DNA from: Bacteroidota bacterium
Lineage (GTDB): Bacteria; Bacteroidota; Bacteroidia; Bacteroidales; FEN-979
Direction of reading: 5' to 3'
DNA: 64,000 nucleotides
Assembly: GCA_026391805.1 (NCBI GenBank)
Contig: JAPLDJ010000016.1
Span: 62,001 to 126,000, forward strand
The notes beneath the pieces are model-generated. The model was given only the letters and a program-made list of their open reading frames with translations. It was not told the DNA's origin and did not search any database. Made by a program: the position numbers and the translations under genes. Every line of letters starts with the position of its first letter. Position 1 is the stretch's first letter. Shown one piece after another: positions 27,306-36,219 of the stretch.

Positions 27306-29204
27306 TCAGGACTTCTTTCCGGAAAAATAATATCTCCAGTCAAAGATGAAGCGCAGGCCACAATACCAGATGGATCTGACTTCAGGGACCGGGATGTTTT
27401 CGGAGGTAACGAGGGTTTCTTTACCGGGAATGTCAACTCCTCCGAAGATCTGTATCATTAGGCCGGCTGTCTGATCGGATGAGAACATATGGAAGGGCCG
27501 GTACTCAAGGACAGGAAATTCAATTTGTGTAGAATGAAAGGAGATCACTGCCTGGTCTGCAACACCGTTGATGGTCACCGGAACGATAAACGTGTCAGGA
27601 TTTTTGCCATATCCGAAGAAGCAGACTCCTACTTCCCTGCCCAGCACGAACTGGAACCTGCCGATGGAGCTCAGCATCCCGGCCTGCCAGGGGATCAGTC
27701 CGCCGTTACCTGCAGTTGCAATCATTGTCGACGCGGCTTTCGGGGCAAAAATATAGAGGATCGGCGCTACTACCAGCAGGTCTCCCGGCACGATGTAAAA
27801 AGGCATCCGGAGCCTTAGATGTATGCCGTTCCTGTAAGGTATTGCAGATGAAATGTTGCCATACTTTTCCAGGTCCGGATCAGCCGCTAATTTTATGGTC
27901 GACGAACCGTCCAGCCTGTAGCCCGCCTCGAGGAACACGGCCCCGTCACTTGCTTCATTGAGGATTCCCTCGAGGCCAAGTCCGACACGGAAATTCACTT
28001 CCAGTCCGGTTATCTCTCCGGCCGTATTCTGGCTTTCGCAAAAACCATTAAATACGGCATTCCCTCTAAGTGCGGCACTCAGCCCGATGAACGGTCCCAG
28101 TTCCGCCCTGAACCTTGGAAGTTCTCCTGCACCCTGCGCAAGCCCGGGCCTGGCTGTCGATCTGAAGATGTCCTTAAACAGCGAAATAGCCAGCGTGTCC
28201 CTTTCGATTGCAGGCATTACCAGTGCCTTGCAAACGTTAAATGTATCGGGAACGGAAGCCGGTTTTGATGCAGATGTGATCAACGACGAATACTTTCCGG
28301 AGGCTGCATCGACGATCTGCTCCAGGCTTCTCACAACGGTCATGGCTGCAAGGTCGGCATCTTCCGGCCGCATGAATGCATCTCCCATAAGGACCATCCC
28401 TTCTCCTTCCCAGGAGTAAGCCTCAATACCTGTTTCGTCGTAGTGATCGTGGGTCCCTTTCCGCTGTGCGGCATTTCCCCTGGTTCCTGCCACGTGACCG
28501 GAGGCAAACATGTCTTCGAGGAAATGGAGACCAAAACCCTCATCTGCAAAGGCGGAAAAGAGCAGATCGGCCGACTTTTCAGCGGAGGGATTTTCAGCAT
28601 ACGCCTTTGCTTTCCTCAATGCACTAAGATGGTAATATGTATAGGTTCCCGGTGCATTCAGCTCGCATCCTGCTTTTGCACAGGCACTCAGAAACTGAAC
28701 CATATCCGTGTTGACCTCTTTCCTTGCCAGCATGAAATGAACGTTGTTGGCTCCTGCCCTGGTGACATACTCCGGGTCGGCTTTCAGCAGCCTCAGGTCC
28801 GAATCCCGCAGTTTGTTCAGCCGGTCGGTGCGGTTCTTTGCATTTGCAAGACCGGTCCTCAGTTCAAAAGCAACATCGGAAACTTTAAAGATCCAATCGG
28901 TGGTGAGGACCGAATGCACCATATCGGAGGCTGAAGTCGAATGGTCTCCACCGATGGCAGGGAAGGTTGCATAATCCAGGAACTTTGTTCCTTTAGAAAT
29001 GCCGGTATCGGCAGGTAATGCCGAAAGCCTTGATTCACGGCCTGTCCTGGCCTGCAACCACAACCGTTCAAATGAAGCCCTCCGGGCAGGATCAAGTTTC
29101 TGAATGGCAAGTACCATGATGTCCCGGTGTTCCGGGAAGATCCAGCAGAATCCTTCCTGGGCTGCCAGGATCAGTATCAGGATAATCGTGACAATTCTTT
29201 TCAT
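27306..29204 (-). CDS. Zinc phospholipase C/S1-P1 nuclease-like domain fused to an outer-membrane barrel
   Basis: 632 residues from ATG 29204; the frame continues upstream only to a TTG. The signal peptide ends ..EGFC before Trp21, so the mature chain would start with Trp, as in the zinc-dependent PLC/S1-P1 fold where the N-terminal Trp binds zinc. All nine expected ligands can be matched: W21, H26, D77, H88, H227, D231 (HFLED), H237 (SGH), H252 and D256 (HDHYD). The spacings W-H 5, H-D 4, D-H 6 and H-D 4 equal those of nuclease S1. From about residue 345 to the end are alternating beta strands ending FIFDWRYYF, an outer-membrane barrel. It follows the DUF481-like gene by 42 bp. Substrate (phospholipid or nucleic acid) unknown. 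Confidence 0.75.
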   Translation of the reverse strand: MKRIVTIILILILAAQEGFCWIFPEHRDIMVLAIQKLDPARRASFERLWLQARTGRESRLSALPADTGISKGTKFLDYATFPAIGGDHSTSASDMVHSVLTTDWIFKVSDVAFELRTGLANAKNRTDRLNKLRDSDLRLLKADPEYVTRAGANNVHFMLARKEVNTDMVQFLSACAKAGCELNAPGTYTYYHLSALRKAKAYAENPSAEKSADLLFSAFADEGFGLHFLEDMFASGHVAGTRGNAAQRKGTHDHYDETGIEAYSWEGEGMVLMGDAFMRPEDADLAAMTVVRSLEQIVDAASGKYSSLITSASKPASVPDTFNVCKALVMPAIERDTLAISLFKDIFRSTARPGLAQGAGELPRFRAELGPFIGLSAALRGNAVFNGFCESQNTAGEITGLEVNFRVGLGLEGILNEASDGAVFLEAGYRLDGSSTIKLAADPDLEKYGNISSAIPYRNGIHLRLRMPFYIVPGDLLVVAPILYIFAPKAASTMIATAGNGGLIPWQAGMLSSIGRFQFVLGREVGVCFFGYGKNPDTFIVPVTINGVADQAVISFHSTQIEFPVLEYRPFHMFSSDQTAGLMIQIFGGVDIPGKETLVTSENIPVPEVRSIWYCGLRFIFDWRYYFSGKKS

Positions 29205-29246
29205 GGATCGGTTATTTATATCTGTCAAATATGAATAGAAGAGTAC

Positions 29247-30293
29247 CTAAAATGAATATCCTACCGAAAAGATCACGCTCCAGTCGTTCAGTTCCGGTCC
29301 GCCGCCGGATGGCTTGCTGTCATAATCGTCATAGAAGGTCAGACCCAAAAACAGGTCGGTGACAATCTCATATTTGGCAGAAAGGTTATACTCAAGCCGC
29401 CACCGGTTACTGACAGTAAAACTCGGATATGCACTGAAACTGGTGGAGATGTTGATCTTCGGATGACGGTACTGGAGCCAGGTAAACTTGGTGGACATAA
29501 GCCCCTCAAAATTGCTCGAAAAACTGACCGAGTCTGTCGGTTTTTCCCTGTTCACGATTAATCCGCCCATAACATATAACCGGACAGGATTTGTTCGTAC
29601 GATGTCATACCCGGCAGCCAGGCCCAGCTGGATCCTGTAGTCGAGATCCAGCTCAGTATTCTGCTGCATTTTTGCCCCTATTCCACCCCACCACTTTCCC
29701 TGAAAAAAATGAGAATAACTGAGGCTGACGTCATTTTTCCTTGAAATCATAAGCGAATCCGCAACATCCTGTTCACTGAAAAGAAGATCCATCTCCAGAG
29801 ATAACAGGTCCTTTCGGCCCCGGTAATTCAGGATGCCGTCGAAATAGTACTGTAAGGTCTGGGTGGACTTGTAATAACTCACTCCCAGGTCGACGGAACC
29901 GTAGAATTTTTTCCAGAACCGGTGCTTGATGGGGGTGATTTCGACGATGTCTGAAATGGCTTCGGTGATCGTATCATTGGTGACACAGATGCCGACGGAC
30001 CTTTCCGTTTCCGAGACGGTGATCGAACCGTAGTAGCTGAAACCTGTTTTCTTAACAATTTCAAAGTATTTGGAAGAATGGACGGTCCTGATCTTGTCAT
30101 ACTCGATGTTCAGGGTGCTCATCCCGTCTGTTTTCAGGTAGAGCAGCCCGTTTTCATATTTTTTAAACTCACCGGTGATCCGGTCGCCGTTCAGGAGATA
30201 AACGGTATCATTTTTTTGTGCCTGCGCGCTGCCGGCGATGGTGCACAAAAGGATGATCAAAAGAAGTGAATAACCGGGTTGAGTACCGTTCAC
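29247..30293 (-). CDS. DUF481/YdiY-like outer-membrane protein
   Basis: 348 residues from a GTG start; no in-frame ATG exists upstream before a stop. Signal peptide ends GSAQAQ. The N-terminal about 90 residues form a small beta domain (DTVYLLNGDRITGEFKKYENG). The rest is a barrel with strands such as FYGSVDLGVSYYKS, WWGGIGAKMQQN and a C-terminal WSVIFSVGYSF. This pattern fits DUF481 barrels, sometimes called salt-induced outer-membrane proteins. It directly precedes the PLC-barrel gene and is probably co-transcribed, suggesting a joint envelope function. Confidence 0.75.
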   Translation of the reverse strand: MNGTQPGYSLLLIILLCTIAGSAQAQKNDTVYLLNGDRITGEFKKYENGLLYLKTDGMSTLNIEYDKIRTVHSSKYFEIVKKTGFSYYGSITVSETERSVGICVTNDTITEAISDIVEITPIKHRFWKKFYGSVDLGVSYYKSTQTLQYYFDGILNYRGRKDLLSLEMDLLFSEQDVADSLMISRKNDVSLSYSHFFQGKWWGGIGAKMQQNTELDLDYRIQLGLAAGYDIVRTNPVRLYVMGGLIVNREKPTDSVSFSSNFEGLMSTKFTWLQYRHPKINISTSFSAYPSFTVSNRWRLEYNLSAKYEIVTDLFLGLTFYDDYDSKPSGGGPELNDWSVIFSVGYSF

Positions 30294-30398
30294 AATTCTA
30301 TCTGTCTAATAAGGCTCAAAGGCAATAAACAATTTCAACAGTCAAAATTATTCATATCCGTGAATAATCACTTTCCTTTTTTATACTGACATTCATTT

Positions 30399-31775
30399 TC
30401 AGCTTATGAGCAGCACCCAGAGTATCGCCAGCACTGGCCCCAGCAAGCCTATCAGGATCCCCCCAAGCCTGAAATCCTTTTGTTCCAGCAGGCCGGTGCT
30501 GAAGGCAATTGCATTGGGCGGGGTGGATACAGGAAGGAACATGGCTGAAGATGCCGAAAATGCGATGATCAGTGCGATTTCAGCTTTAAAAGCAACAAGG
30601 ATCGTCATGCCGAGCGGTATCAGAACAGTACTTGCAGCAGTATTGCTCATAATATTTGATACCAGCATTGTGATAAAGGCAAGGATGGCCATCAGTACCA
30701 TGCTGTTTATATCCATTGTGATCAGCCGCTGGGCATAAATATTCAACAGGCCTGTCTGTTCAAGCGCCATGCCTAAGGACAAACCGCCGGCCACCAGTAA
30801 GAGTGTATCCCACGGGAGGGCCCGGACATCCTTTCCTTCAAGCACGCCGGTCAGCGTCAGGAAGACGAGTGGAATCGCACAAATCGCCGCGACCGTCATC
30901 CCGTGCAGGGAAGTCGTCAACCACAGTCCGACCGTCACGATGATGATCACGATGACAATTCTCCGCTGAAGAACAGAGCCCCCTGAATTGACATTATCCT
31001 TCTTCTCCAGGAAATCGAGGGATATCGGAGTATGGTCCCTGATGAAAATCTTTATCAGAACAAAGCAACTGATGGCTGTAAGGACGATGGAGAGCGGAAC
31101 ACCGTATTTCATCCAGTCGACGAACTCGATGGTGATGCCTGCATTGCTCAATGCGCCCACGGCAATTGCGTTTGAAGGGGTTCCGATGATCGTAGCCATG
31201 CCGCCCGTGGTGGCAGCGATCGGGATGCCCAGCAGCAATGCTTTCGCAAATCCTGATTTTTTACCCAGTGCCGTCAGCAGCGGCATGGTGGCTGCCAGCA
31301 CCATGGCGGTGGTTGCTGAATTTGACATCAGCATCGAGGCGACCATCGTAGTGAACATCAGTCCGATGAGAACATTAGCGGGTTTTTTTCCTGAAACTTT
31401 CAGTGTGAACCTGAAAAGGGCTTCGTCCAGTTTCGTTTTGGTCATGGCAGAAGCCAGGAAGAAACCGCCCAGCAACAGCCAGATCACACTGCTGGAAAAG
31501 GTGTTTACGTACTTTGCAATGTTTTCGGGCGCCGAATTGAAATACTTGTTTCCGAGGGTATAGACAAGATAGGCAATGATCAAAAGGCTGACAGCAAAAG
31601 GTGGTATGGCCTCCGTCAGCCACAAGCCGATGGAAAAGAAGAGGAGAAAAATGACATACACCTGGGAAGTTGTGAATGCCGGCTCTTTTATCAGGAATGT
31701 CAATCCTAACGCGATGACAAAGGACAGGATGAAAGAAATGATCGACTTTCTCGGTTTTGATTTTTCCTTTTCCAT
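30399..31775 (-). CDS. DASS/SLC13 family dicarboxylate or anion carrier
   Basis: 458 residues with about eleven to twelve membrane helices. It carries the repeated SNT/TP signatures of the divalent anion:Na+ symporter family: MSNSATTAMVLA (about 149-160), IIGTPSNAIAVG (about 197-208), SNIMSNTAASTVLIPLG and STPPNAIAFSTG near the end. Members import or exchange succinate, fumarate, malate, citrate or sulfate. Following exported asparaginase and aspartase, fumarate uptake or fumarate/succinate exchange is the natural guess. It is separated from the porin gene by a 177-bp gap holding an inverted-repeat element that may attenuate transcription. Confidence 0.92.
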   Translation of the reverse strand: MEKEKSKPRKSIISFILSFVIALGLTFLIKEPAFTTSQVYVIFLLFFSIGLWLTEAIPPFAVSLLIIAYLVYTLGNKYFNSAPENIAKYVNTFSSSVIWLLLGGFFLASAMTKTKLDEALFRFTLKVSGKKPANVLIGLMFTTMVASMLMSNSATTAMVLAATMPLLTALGKKSGFAKALLLGIPIAATTGGMATIIGTPSNAIAVGALSNAGITIEFVDWMKYGVPLSIVLTAISCFVLIKIFIRDHTPISLDFLEKKDNVNSGGSVLQRRIVIVIIIVTVGLWLTTSLHGMTVAAICAIPLVFLTLTGVLEGKDVRALPWDTLLLVAGGLSLGMALEQTGLLNIYAQRLITMDINSMVLMAILAFITMLVSNIMSNTAASTVLIPLGMTILVAFKAEIALIIAFSASSAMFLPVSTPPNAIAFSTGLLEQKDFRLGGILIGLLGPVLAILWVLLIS

Positions 31776-31826
31776 AAATATTTTTTCTTGTAAAACTAAG
31801 TGTTACCTGGGAATTTTAAAATAAAG

Positions 31827-31934
31827 TTTCTCGCAGAGTTTCGCAGAGTTTTACGCTGAGTTCCGCAAAGTTAAATTAAACCAAATCGGTTTTCTGCGTA
31901 ACTCTGCGGTTCTTCTGCGAGCCTCTGCGAGAAA
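31827..31934. repeat. 108-bp inverted-repeat-bounded element (CGCAGAG type)
   Basis: Perfect 12-bp arms tttctcgcagag (31827-31838) and ctctgcgagaaa (31923-31934). The interior repeats tcgcagag, ttccgcaaag, ctgcgtaactctgcgg and ttctgcgag. It lies between the porin and DASS genes of one apparent operon, so it could act as a terminator or processing site within it. Confidence 0.85.
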
Positions 31935-31952
31935 AAATATTCACCTAATATA

Positions 31953-33194
31953 CTAGAAGATCCCCAGCGGCGAAACAAAGCCAATGGTAAACCTTCCGGT
32001 CGAATAATCCATAGCCCCCAGCCATGTCTTGGCATAATCGGAGTACTGGTAGACCCTTCCGACCCAGTTTGCATAGAAACGCAGGTTGAGATCCTTAAAA
32101 GGATAATACTCGATGGTTGGAATGAATCCCCATGCCGTGCGGATGTTATCCGTGGTTTTCTCCGGATCTGCGCTTCCTCCCTTCCACTTTGCAAAATCAA
32201 CCATGCCTACAAATGCAATGTTGAGGTGCGGGTTGAACCTGTAGTAAAGGTGTAGCCAGTGACTGTAATAGAGGGTGTTTTTCATTGCATACGGGTAATT
32301 CAGCGTATCGGGAGGCCGGATGATCTGATCAGGTACTGTCGAACTGACAATGCCTGTTCTGTCGAGATCTTCCGAGCTCCATTTGAAATCATATTCAAGG
32401 GTGAACTTCCCGAGCTTAAGCTGGTTACCAAGAGCAATATAGTTCATGAAGGTGTTCTTGGCTTCGGTATGGATGGCGTATGACCAGATCGTGTTGAATT
32501 TACCCTTGAAAAAACTGCCGGACCAGTTCCCCACGAATGCCAGCGGCATTTTTGATTCCGTCATGCCCGGTTGCAGTCCGTAAAGCTCTTCGAAGGATTT
32601 TGTTCTGGAATCAAGCACCTGGATGGAAAAGGAGTGATTCTTAAACGGCTGGTAACCCACCCGGACGCCCGACAGGAAATTATCCGCCATCTCAATGATA
32701 TCGGAATATTCATAGATATCAATAGGGTTCGCATCAAATTCGTACCCTCCCCAGTCGGTGCACATTTTCCCGGCCGTAATATTCCACTTCTTTGAAAGTG
32801 TAACCCGGATGAAGGCCAGGTCGGTGGAGCCAAAGATGTTGTCGATCGATTGTGAAGTGGGTGTTTTTGTATAACGGGTGCGGAAGCGGAAATATACATT
32901 CTTATGAACCTGGCCGCGGAATTCCAGCCGGAACTGTTCCATCATGAACCTCGATTGCATGTATTTCATTGAGGAATCCGAATTCTCCAGATCGGAATTC
33001 ATGAATTCGTTCCGGAATCCGAAGCGCATGTTGGCGATCATGCTCACATTTTTCAGAAGACCCTGCTTCTCTTCAGGAATGATGGTCTTGTAATAGGCGG
33101 TATCGCCGGTCTGATGCTCATGGGCCTGCGCCCAAAGCAGGCGGGGCGTAAGAACAGAGGCAAATACCAGGATAATTTTCAGCGATGTCTTCAT
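31953..33194 (-). CDS. OprO/OprP-like outer-membrane porin
   Basis: 413 residues. Signal peptide ends LLWAQ. Barrel strands include FGFRNEFMNSDLEN, RFMMEQFRLEFRGQVHKNVYFRFRTRYT, ITAGKMCTDWGGYEFDANPIDIYEY, the QTG-type plug region typical of phosphate-selective-like porins, and terminal STGRFTIGFVSPLGIF. It lies 20 bp downstream of the asparaginase gene in the same orientation. It is therefore probably the outer-membrane channel supplying asparagine, aspartate or another anion to the periplasmic enzymes. Confidence 0.82.
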   Translation of the reverse strand: MKTSLKIILVFASVLTPRLLWAQAHEHQTGDTAYYKTIIPEEKQGLLKNVSMIANMRFGFRNEFMNSDLENSDSSMKYMQSRFMMEQFRLEFRGQVHKNVYFRFRTRYTKTPTSQSIDNIFGSTDLAFIRVTLSKKWNITAGKMCTDWGGYEFDANPIDIYEYSDIIEMADNFLSGVRVGYQPFKNHSFSIQVLDSRTKSFEELYGLQPGMTESKMPLAFVGNWSGSFFKGKFNTIWSYAIHTEAKNTFMNYIALGNQLKLGKFTLEYDFKWSSEDLDRTGIVSSTVPDQIIRPPDTLNYPYAMKNTLYYSHWLHLYYRFNPHLNIAFVGMVDFAKWKGGSADPEKTTDNIRTAWGFIPTIEYYPFKDLNLRFYANWVGRVYQYSDYAKTWLGAMDYSTGRFTIGFVSPLGIF

Positions 33195-33214
33195 GGGCCT
33201 GGGATTTTTACCGG

Positions 33215-34288
33215 TTAATAATTAATAAACAGGTTCTGCATGTCATCCCAGCTTCTTTTTTTCAGCAGGGCCAGCATCAGCAGCACCCGTGCTTTCTGCG
33301 GGTTCAGTTCGTCTGAGCAGATGGTGCCGTATTCTTTATCATTCACCTCGCCGTTGATTAAAACTGCACCGATGGGTACACGGGTAGCTCTTACTACTAT
33401 TATGCCTGCTTTGGTTGCTTTTTTGGCGGCCTCCAATGTCCCTGCATTCATATTTCCATCGCCCACACCGGCAATTACAATCCCTTTGGCACCGGCTTTA
33501 ACCATGATATCAATCAAATCGGGGGACATATCGGCACAGCCATAAACAATGTCAACACGCGGTAATTCCTTTACCCCATCGACTGAGAATTCGCTGGCGG
33601 TGGTATTCAGACTGTGTGGTTTATGAAAAAGCTGCACATCACCAAAGATCACGGTTCCGATCATTCCTTCATCCGGCGACTGGAATGTCTGAACAGGCGT
33701 ACTCATCATCTTTTTAACTGCATGGGCAGAGTGGATCTCGTCGTTCATTACTACCATCACACCATACCCTTTCGCCTTTGGACTGGCAGCAAGGGCAACA
33801 GCGTTGTACATGTTCAGCGGGCCGTCGGCGCTCAATGCCGTTGAAGGGCGCATCGAACCCGTCAGCACAACCGGCTTGTCGCTTTTTATCACAAGGTTCA
33901 GGAAAAATGCAGTCTCTTCCTGGGTATCGGTCCCGTGAGTGATCACGACACCATCGCAATCTTTGCTTTTGAGAAGTTCGTTGATACGGTTGGCCAGATC
34001 GAGCCATACCTTCACGCTCATGTCCTGTGAACCTACGTTTGCGATCTGTTCGCCCTTTAAATTGGCCAGTGTCCGTATGTTCGGAACAGCATCGATCATG
34101 GCCTCGATCTTCACCTGTCCGGAAGTGTAGGCTGATCCTGTTGAACTTGCACCTGCACCGGCAATTGTACCACCTGTTGCGAGAATTACGATGTTCGGTA
34201 ATTTTTTCTCCTGCGCATTGGCAATAATGCTGACAACGATCAGTGTCACGGCCAGCAAATTTCTGCAAATGGTTTTCATGTTTTTCAT
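33215..34288 (-). CDS. Type II (periplasmic) L-asparaginase
   Basis: 357 residues with signal peptide (MKNMKTICRNLLAVTLIVVSIIANAQ). Catalytic residues are intact: Thr41 in ATGGTIAG, Tyr54 (AYTSG), Thr120-Asp121 in THGTDTQEET, and the lysine-containing region RPSTALSADGPLN. It hydrolyses asparagine to aspartate and ammonia in the periplasm. It lies 32 bp after the exported aspartase gene and 20 bp before a porin gene, forming one unit for asparagine breakdown. Start could be Met1 or Met4; both leave the same signal peptide. Confidence 0.95.
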   Translation of the reverse strand: MKNMKTICRNLLAVTLIVVSIIANAQEKKLPNIVILATGGTIAGAGASSTGSAYTSGQVKIEAMIDAVPNIRTLANLKGEQIANVGSQDMSVKVWLDLANRINELLKSKDCDGVVITHGTDTQEETAFFLNLVIKSDKPVVLTGSMRPSTALSADGPLNMYNAVALAASPKAKGYGVMVVMNDEIHSAHAVKKMMSTPVQTFQSPDEGMIGTVIFGDVQLFHKPHSLNTTASEFSVDGVKELPRVDIVYGCADMSPDLIDIMVKAGAKGIVIAGVGDGNMNAGTLEAAKKATKAGIIVVRATRVPIGAVLINGEVNDKEYGTICSDELNPQKARVLLMLALLKKRSWDDMQNLFINY

Positions 34289-34320
34289 AGTTTAAAATTA
34301 TTAATGTTTACCTGTTTTAT

Positions 34321-35793
34321 TTATTCTCTGTTGGGATCCTGGTTGGGCTGTGTCAGTTTTGCCGGATCCAGGAGGTTTTTGATCTGTTCTTCAGTAAGTA
34401 ACTTTTTCTCACGGATCAATTCGAGGATCCCCTTATTGGTCTGAAGCGCTTCCTTTGCAAGTTCAGTGGTCTTCTCATACCCTAAAACTGGGTTAAGGGC
34501 CGTCACGATTCCGACGCTGCGATCCATGTAATACTTTAACACATTTTCATTGGCAGTTATGCCGTCGATGCAGCTTTTCCTGAACAACGGCATGGTTTTA
34601 TAAAAAATCGCCTGCGACTCCATGATGGCAATGGCAACAACCGGTTCATAGGCATTGAGCTGCAGAAGCCCGTTCTGTGATGCAATGGTGACCGTTACAT
34701 CGTTGCCCATTACCTTGTAGCATACTTCATTCATCAGTTCCGGCATCACCGGGTTTACTTTCCCCGGCATGATCGATGACCCGGGCTGAAGCGCAGGAAG
34801 ATTGATTTCAAAGATACCGGCGCGGGGACCGGATGCAAGGAAGATCAGATCGCTGGCGATTTTCGACAGGGCCACAGCCAGGCTCTTCAGCGCAGAGGAA
34901 TACATGACGAAGCCCTGCATGCTCGAGGTGGCGGCAATCATCTCGGGGTGCATCACCAGGGGCTTGCCTGCAATTTCGGCCAGGTGAGCGGCACATTTTT
35001 CGGCATAGCCCGGGGATGCTGTAATACCTGTTCCGATGGCCGTAGCTCCCATGTTTATCTCATACAGATAGGCTTCACAATAACGAAGACCTTTGATTTC
35101 GGCATCCAACTGGGCGCCAAAAGCGTGGAACTCCTGGCCCAGCGTCATTGGTACGGCATCCTGACCTTCGGTGCGTCCCATCTTCAGCATGTTTTTAAAT
35201 TCTTCTCCTTTTTTATGAAGGGCATCAGAGAGCAGCTGCGCTTCTTTTATCAGCTTGTCATTGTGCAATAGTAATGCAACATGAATGGCCGTAGGATATA
35301 CATCGTTCGTCGATTGGCCCATGTTCAGGTCATCATGGGGCTCGATGTACTGGTACTCTCCTTTTTTATGGCCGCTCATTTCGAGGGCGATATTTGCCAG
35401 CACTTCATTGGCATTCATGTTGGCAGAGGTACCGGCGCCGCCCTGGTAGAGGTCGACCAGGAACTGGTCATGATATTTCCCGTCGATCACCGCCTGGCAG
35501 GCTTTCTCAATGGCTTCCAGTTTCTCCTTCTTCATACGGCCGATATCGGTATTGGCGCGTGCAGCAGCCAGCTTTACCATGGCGTATGCCCTGACATAAT
35601 CGGGGTAGAAATTTGTTTTTACCCCGCTCACCTGGAAATTCTCCAGCGCCCTTGCAGTTTGTACGCCATAATAGGCGTCGGAAGGAATCTGTTTCTCACC
35701 CAGCAGGTCTCTTTCCGTCCGGGTCTGTGCAAAGGTGTTCCATCCTGTAAAAAAAGCCGTCAGGATAAAGATTACTTGTAATTTCTGTTTCAT
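34321..35793 (-). CDS. aspA: Aspartate ammonia-lyase with an export signal
   Basis: 490 residues. The family signature GSSIMPGKVNP (about 340-350) and the LYQGGAGTSANMNANEV and HDDLNMGQSTNDV blocks are intact, so it should convert aspartate to fumarate plus ammonia. Unusually, the enzyme is preceded by a credible signal peptide (MKQKLQVIFILTAFFTGWNTFAQ) before the normal N-terminus (TERDLLGEKQIPSDAYYGVQT). This suggests that it works in the periplasm beside the exported asparaginase. It could also be fumarase-like, but the operon favours aspartase. The leader from the putative promoter at 35970 is about 165 nt. Confidence 0.93.
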   Translation of the reverse strand: MKQKLQVIFILTAFFTGWNTFAQTRTERDLLGEKQIPSDAYYGVQTARALENFQVSGVKTNFYPDYVRAYAMVKLAAARANTDIGRMKKEKLEAIEKACQAVIDGKYHDQFLVDLYQGGAGTSANMNANEVLANIALEMSGHKKGEYQYIEPHDDLNMGQSTNDVYPTAIHVALLLHNDKLIKEAQLLSDALHKKGEEFKNMLKMGRTEGQDAVPMTLGQEFHAFGAQLDAEIKGLRYCEAYLYEINMGATAIGTGITASPGYAEKCAAHLAEIAGKPLVMHPEMIAATSSMQGFVMYSSALKSLAVALSKIASDLIFLASGPRAGIFEINLPALQPGSSIMPGKVNPVMPELMNEVCYKVMGNDVTVTIASQNGLLQLNAYEPVVAIAIMESQAIFYKTMPLFRKSCIDGITANENVLKYYMDRSVGIVTALNPVLGYEKTTELAKEALQTNKGILELIREKKLLTEEQIKNLLDPAKLTQPNQDPNRE

Positions 35794-35962
35794 AATGATT
35801 GTATTAATGGATTGTTAAAAAAGATTGCAGAAGCAAACCGGTAATTATGAAAGACTTTAAAAAAAGTGATTGAAATTGCGATGATATGGATTTTCCCTTA
35901 TTAGGCATCACCGGTTGGATATTACTTGGTAAAAAAAATAGACCGTTTCGTTCGGGGCAACA

Positions 35963-35970
35963 CAAAGATA
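35963..35970 (-). promoter_or_regulatory. Putative -7 element of the aspA operon
   Basis: Minus-strand TATCTTTG, an exact TAnnTTTG match, 170 bp upstream of aspA. If used it creates a long 5' leader in which regulation could occur. Confidence 0.4.
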
Positions 35971-36169
35971 AAAAATTAATGAAAAAAGACAAACCGGATC
36001 TCGGAGGTCTGAGGTACGAGGTCGGAGTTTGCTTCGTCGGTGCGCTCATCACAATGAAAATAGGATAGATTTATATTTCACTTTACACTACAGGCTTGGC
36101 CTTTTCAGTCGATAAGGCTGCAGGCCGGACCGGAAAAATGTTTTCCCGGGTCCTGGTTTAGTATTTTTC

Positions 36170-36177
36170 TATTTTTG
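36170..36177 (+). promoter_or_regulatory. Putative -7 element of the LuxR-type regulator
   Basis: TATTTTTG, an exact TAnnTTTG match. The most upstream possible start codon (TTG 36175) lies inside it, so translation must begin further down. Confidence 0.55.
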
Positions 36178-36219
36178 CAAAAAATACCTAATAATAAGTA
36201 TCTCACTTATTTCATAAAA

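Larger units (their letters stand above)
35794..36219. other. Divergent intergenic region between aspA and the LuxR-type gene
   Basis: About 425 bp with no convincing gene. It holds a leader of about 165 nt for aspA, a ggtctgagg/ttgcttcg repeat copy (36000-36057), and the two divergent promoter elements at 35963 and 36170. Confidence 0.6.

Noticed and set aside
35804-36052. 82-codon minus-strand frame in the aspA leader
   Set aside because: Overlaps a promoter and repeat DNA; no protein features.
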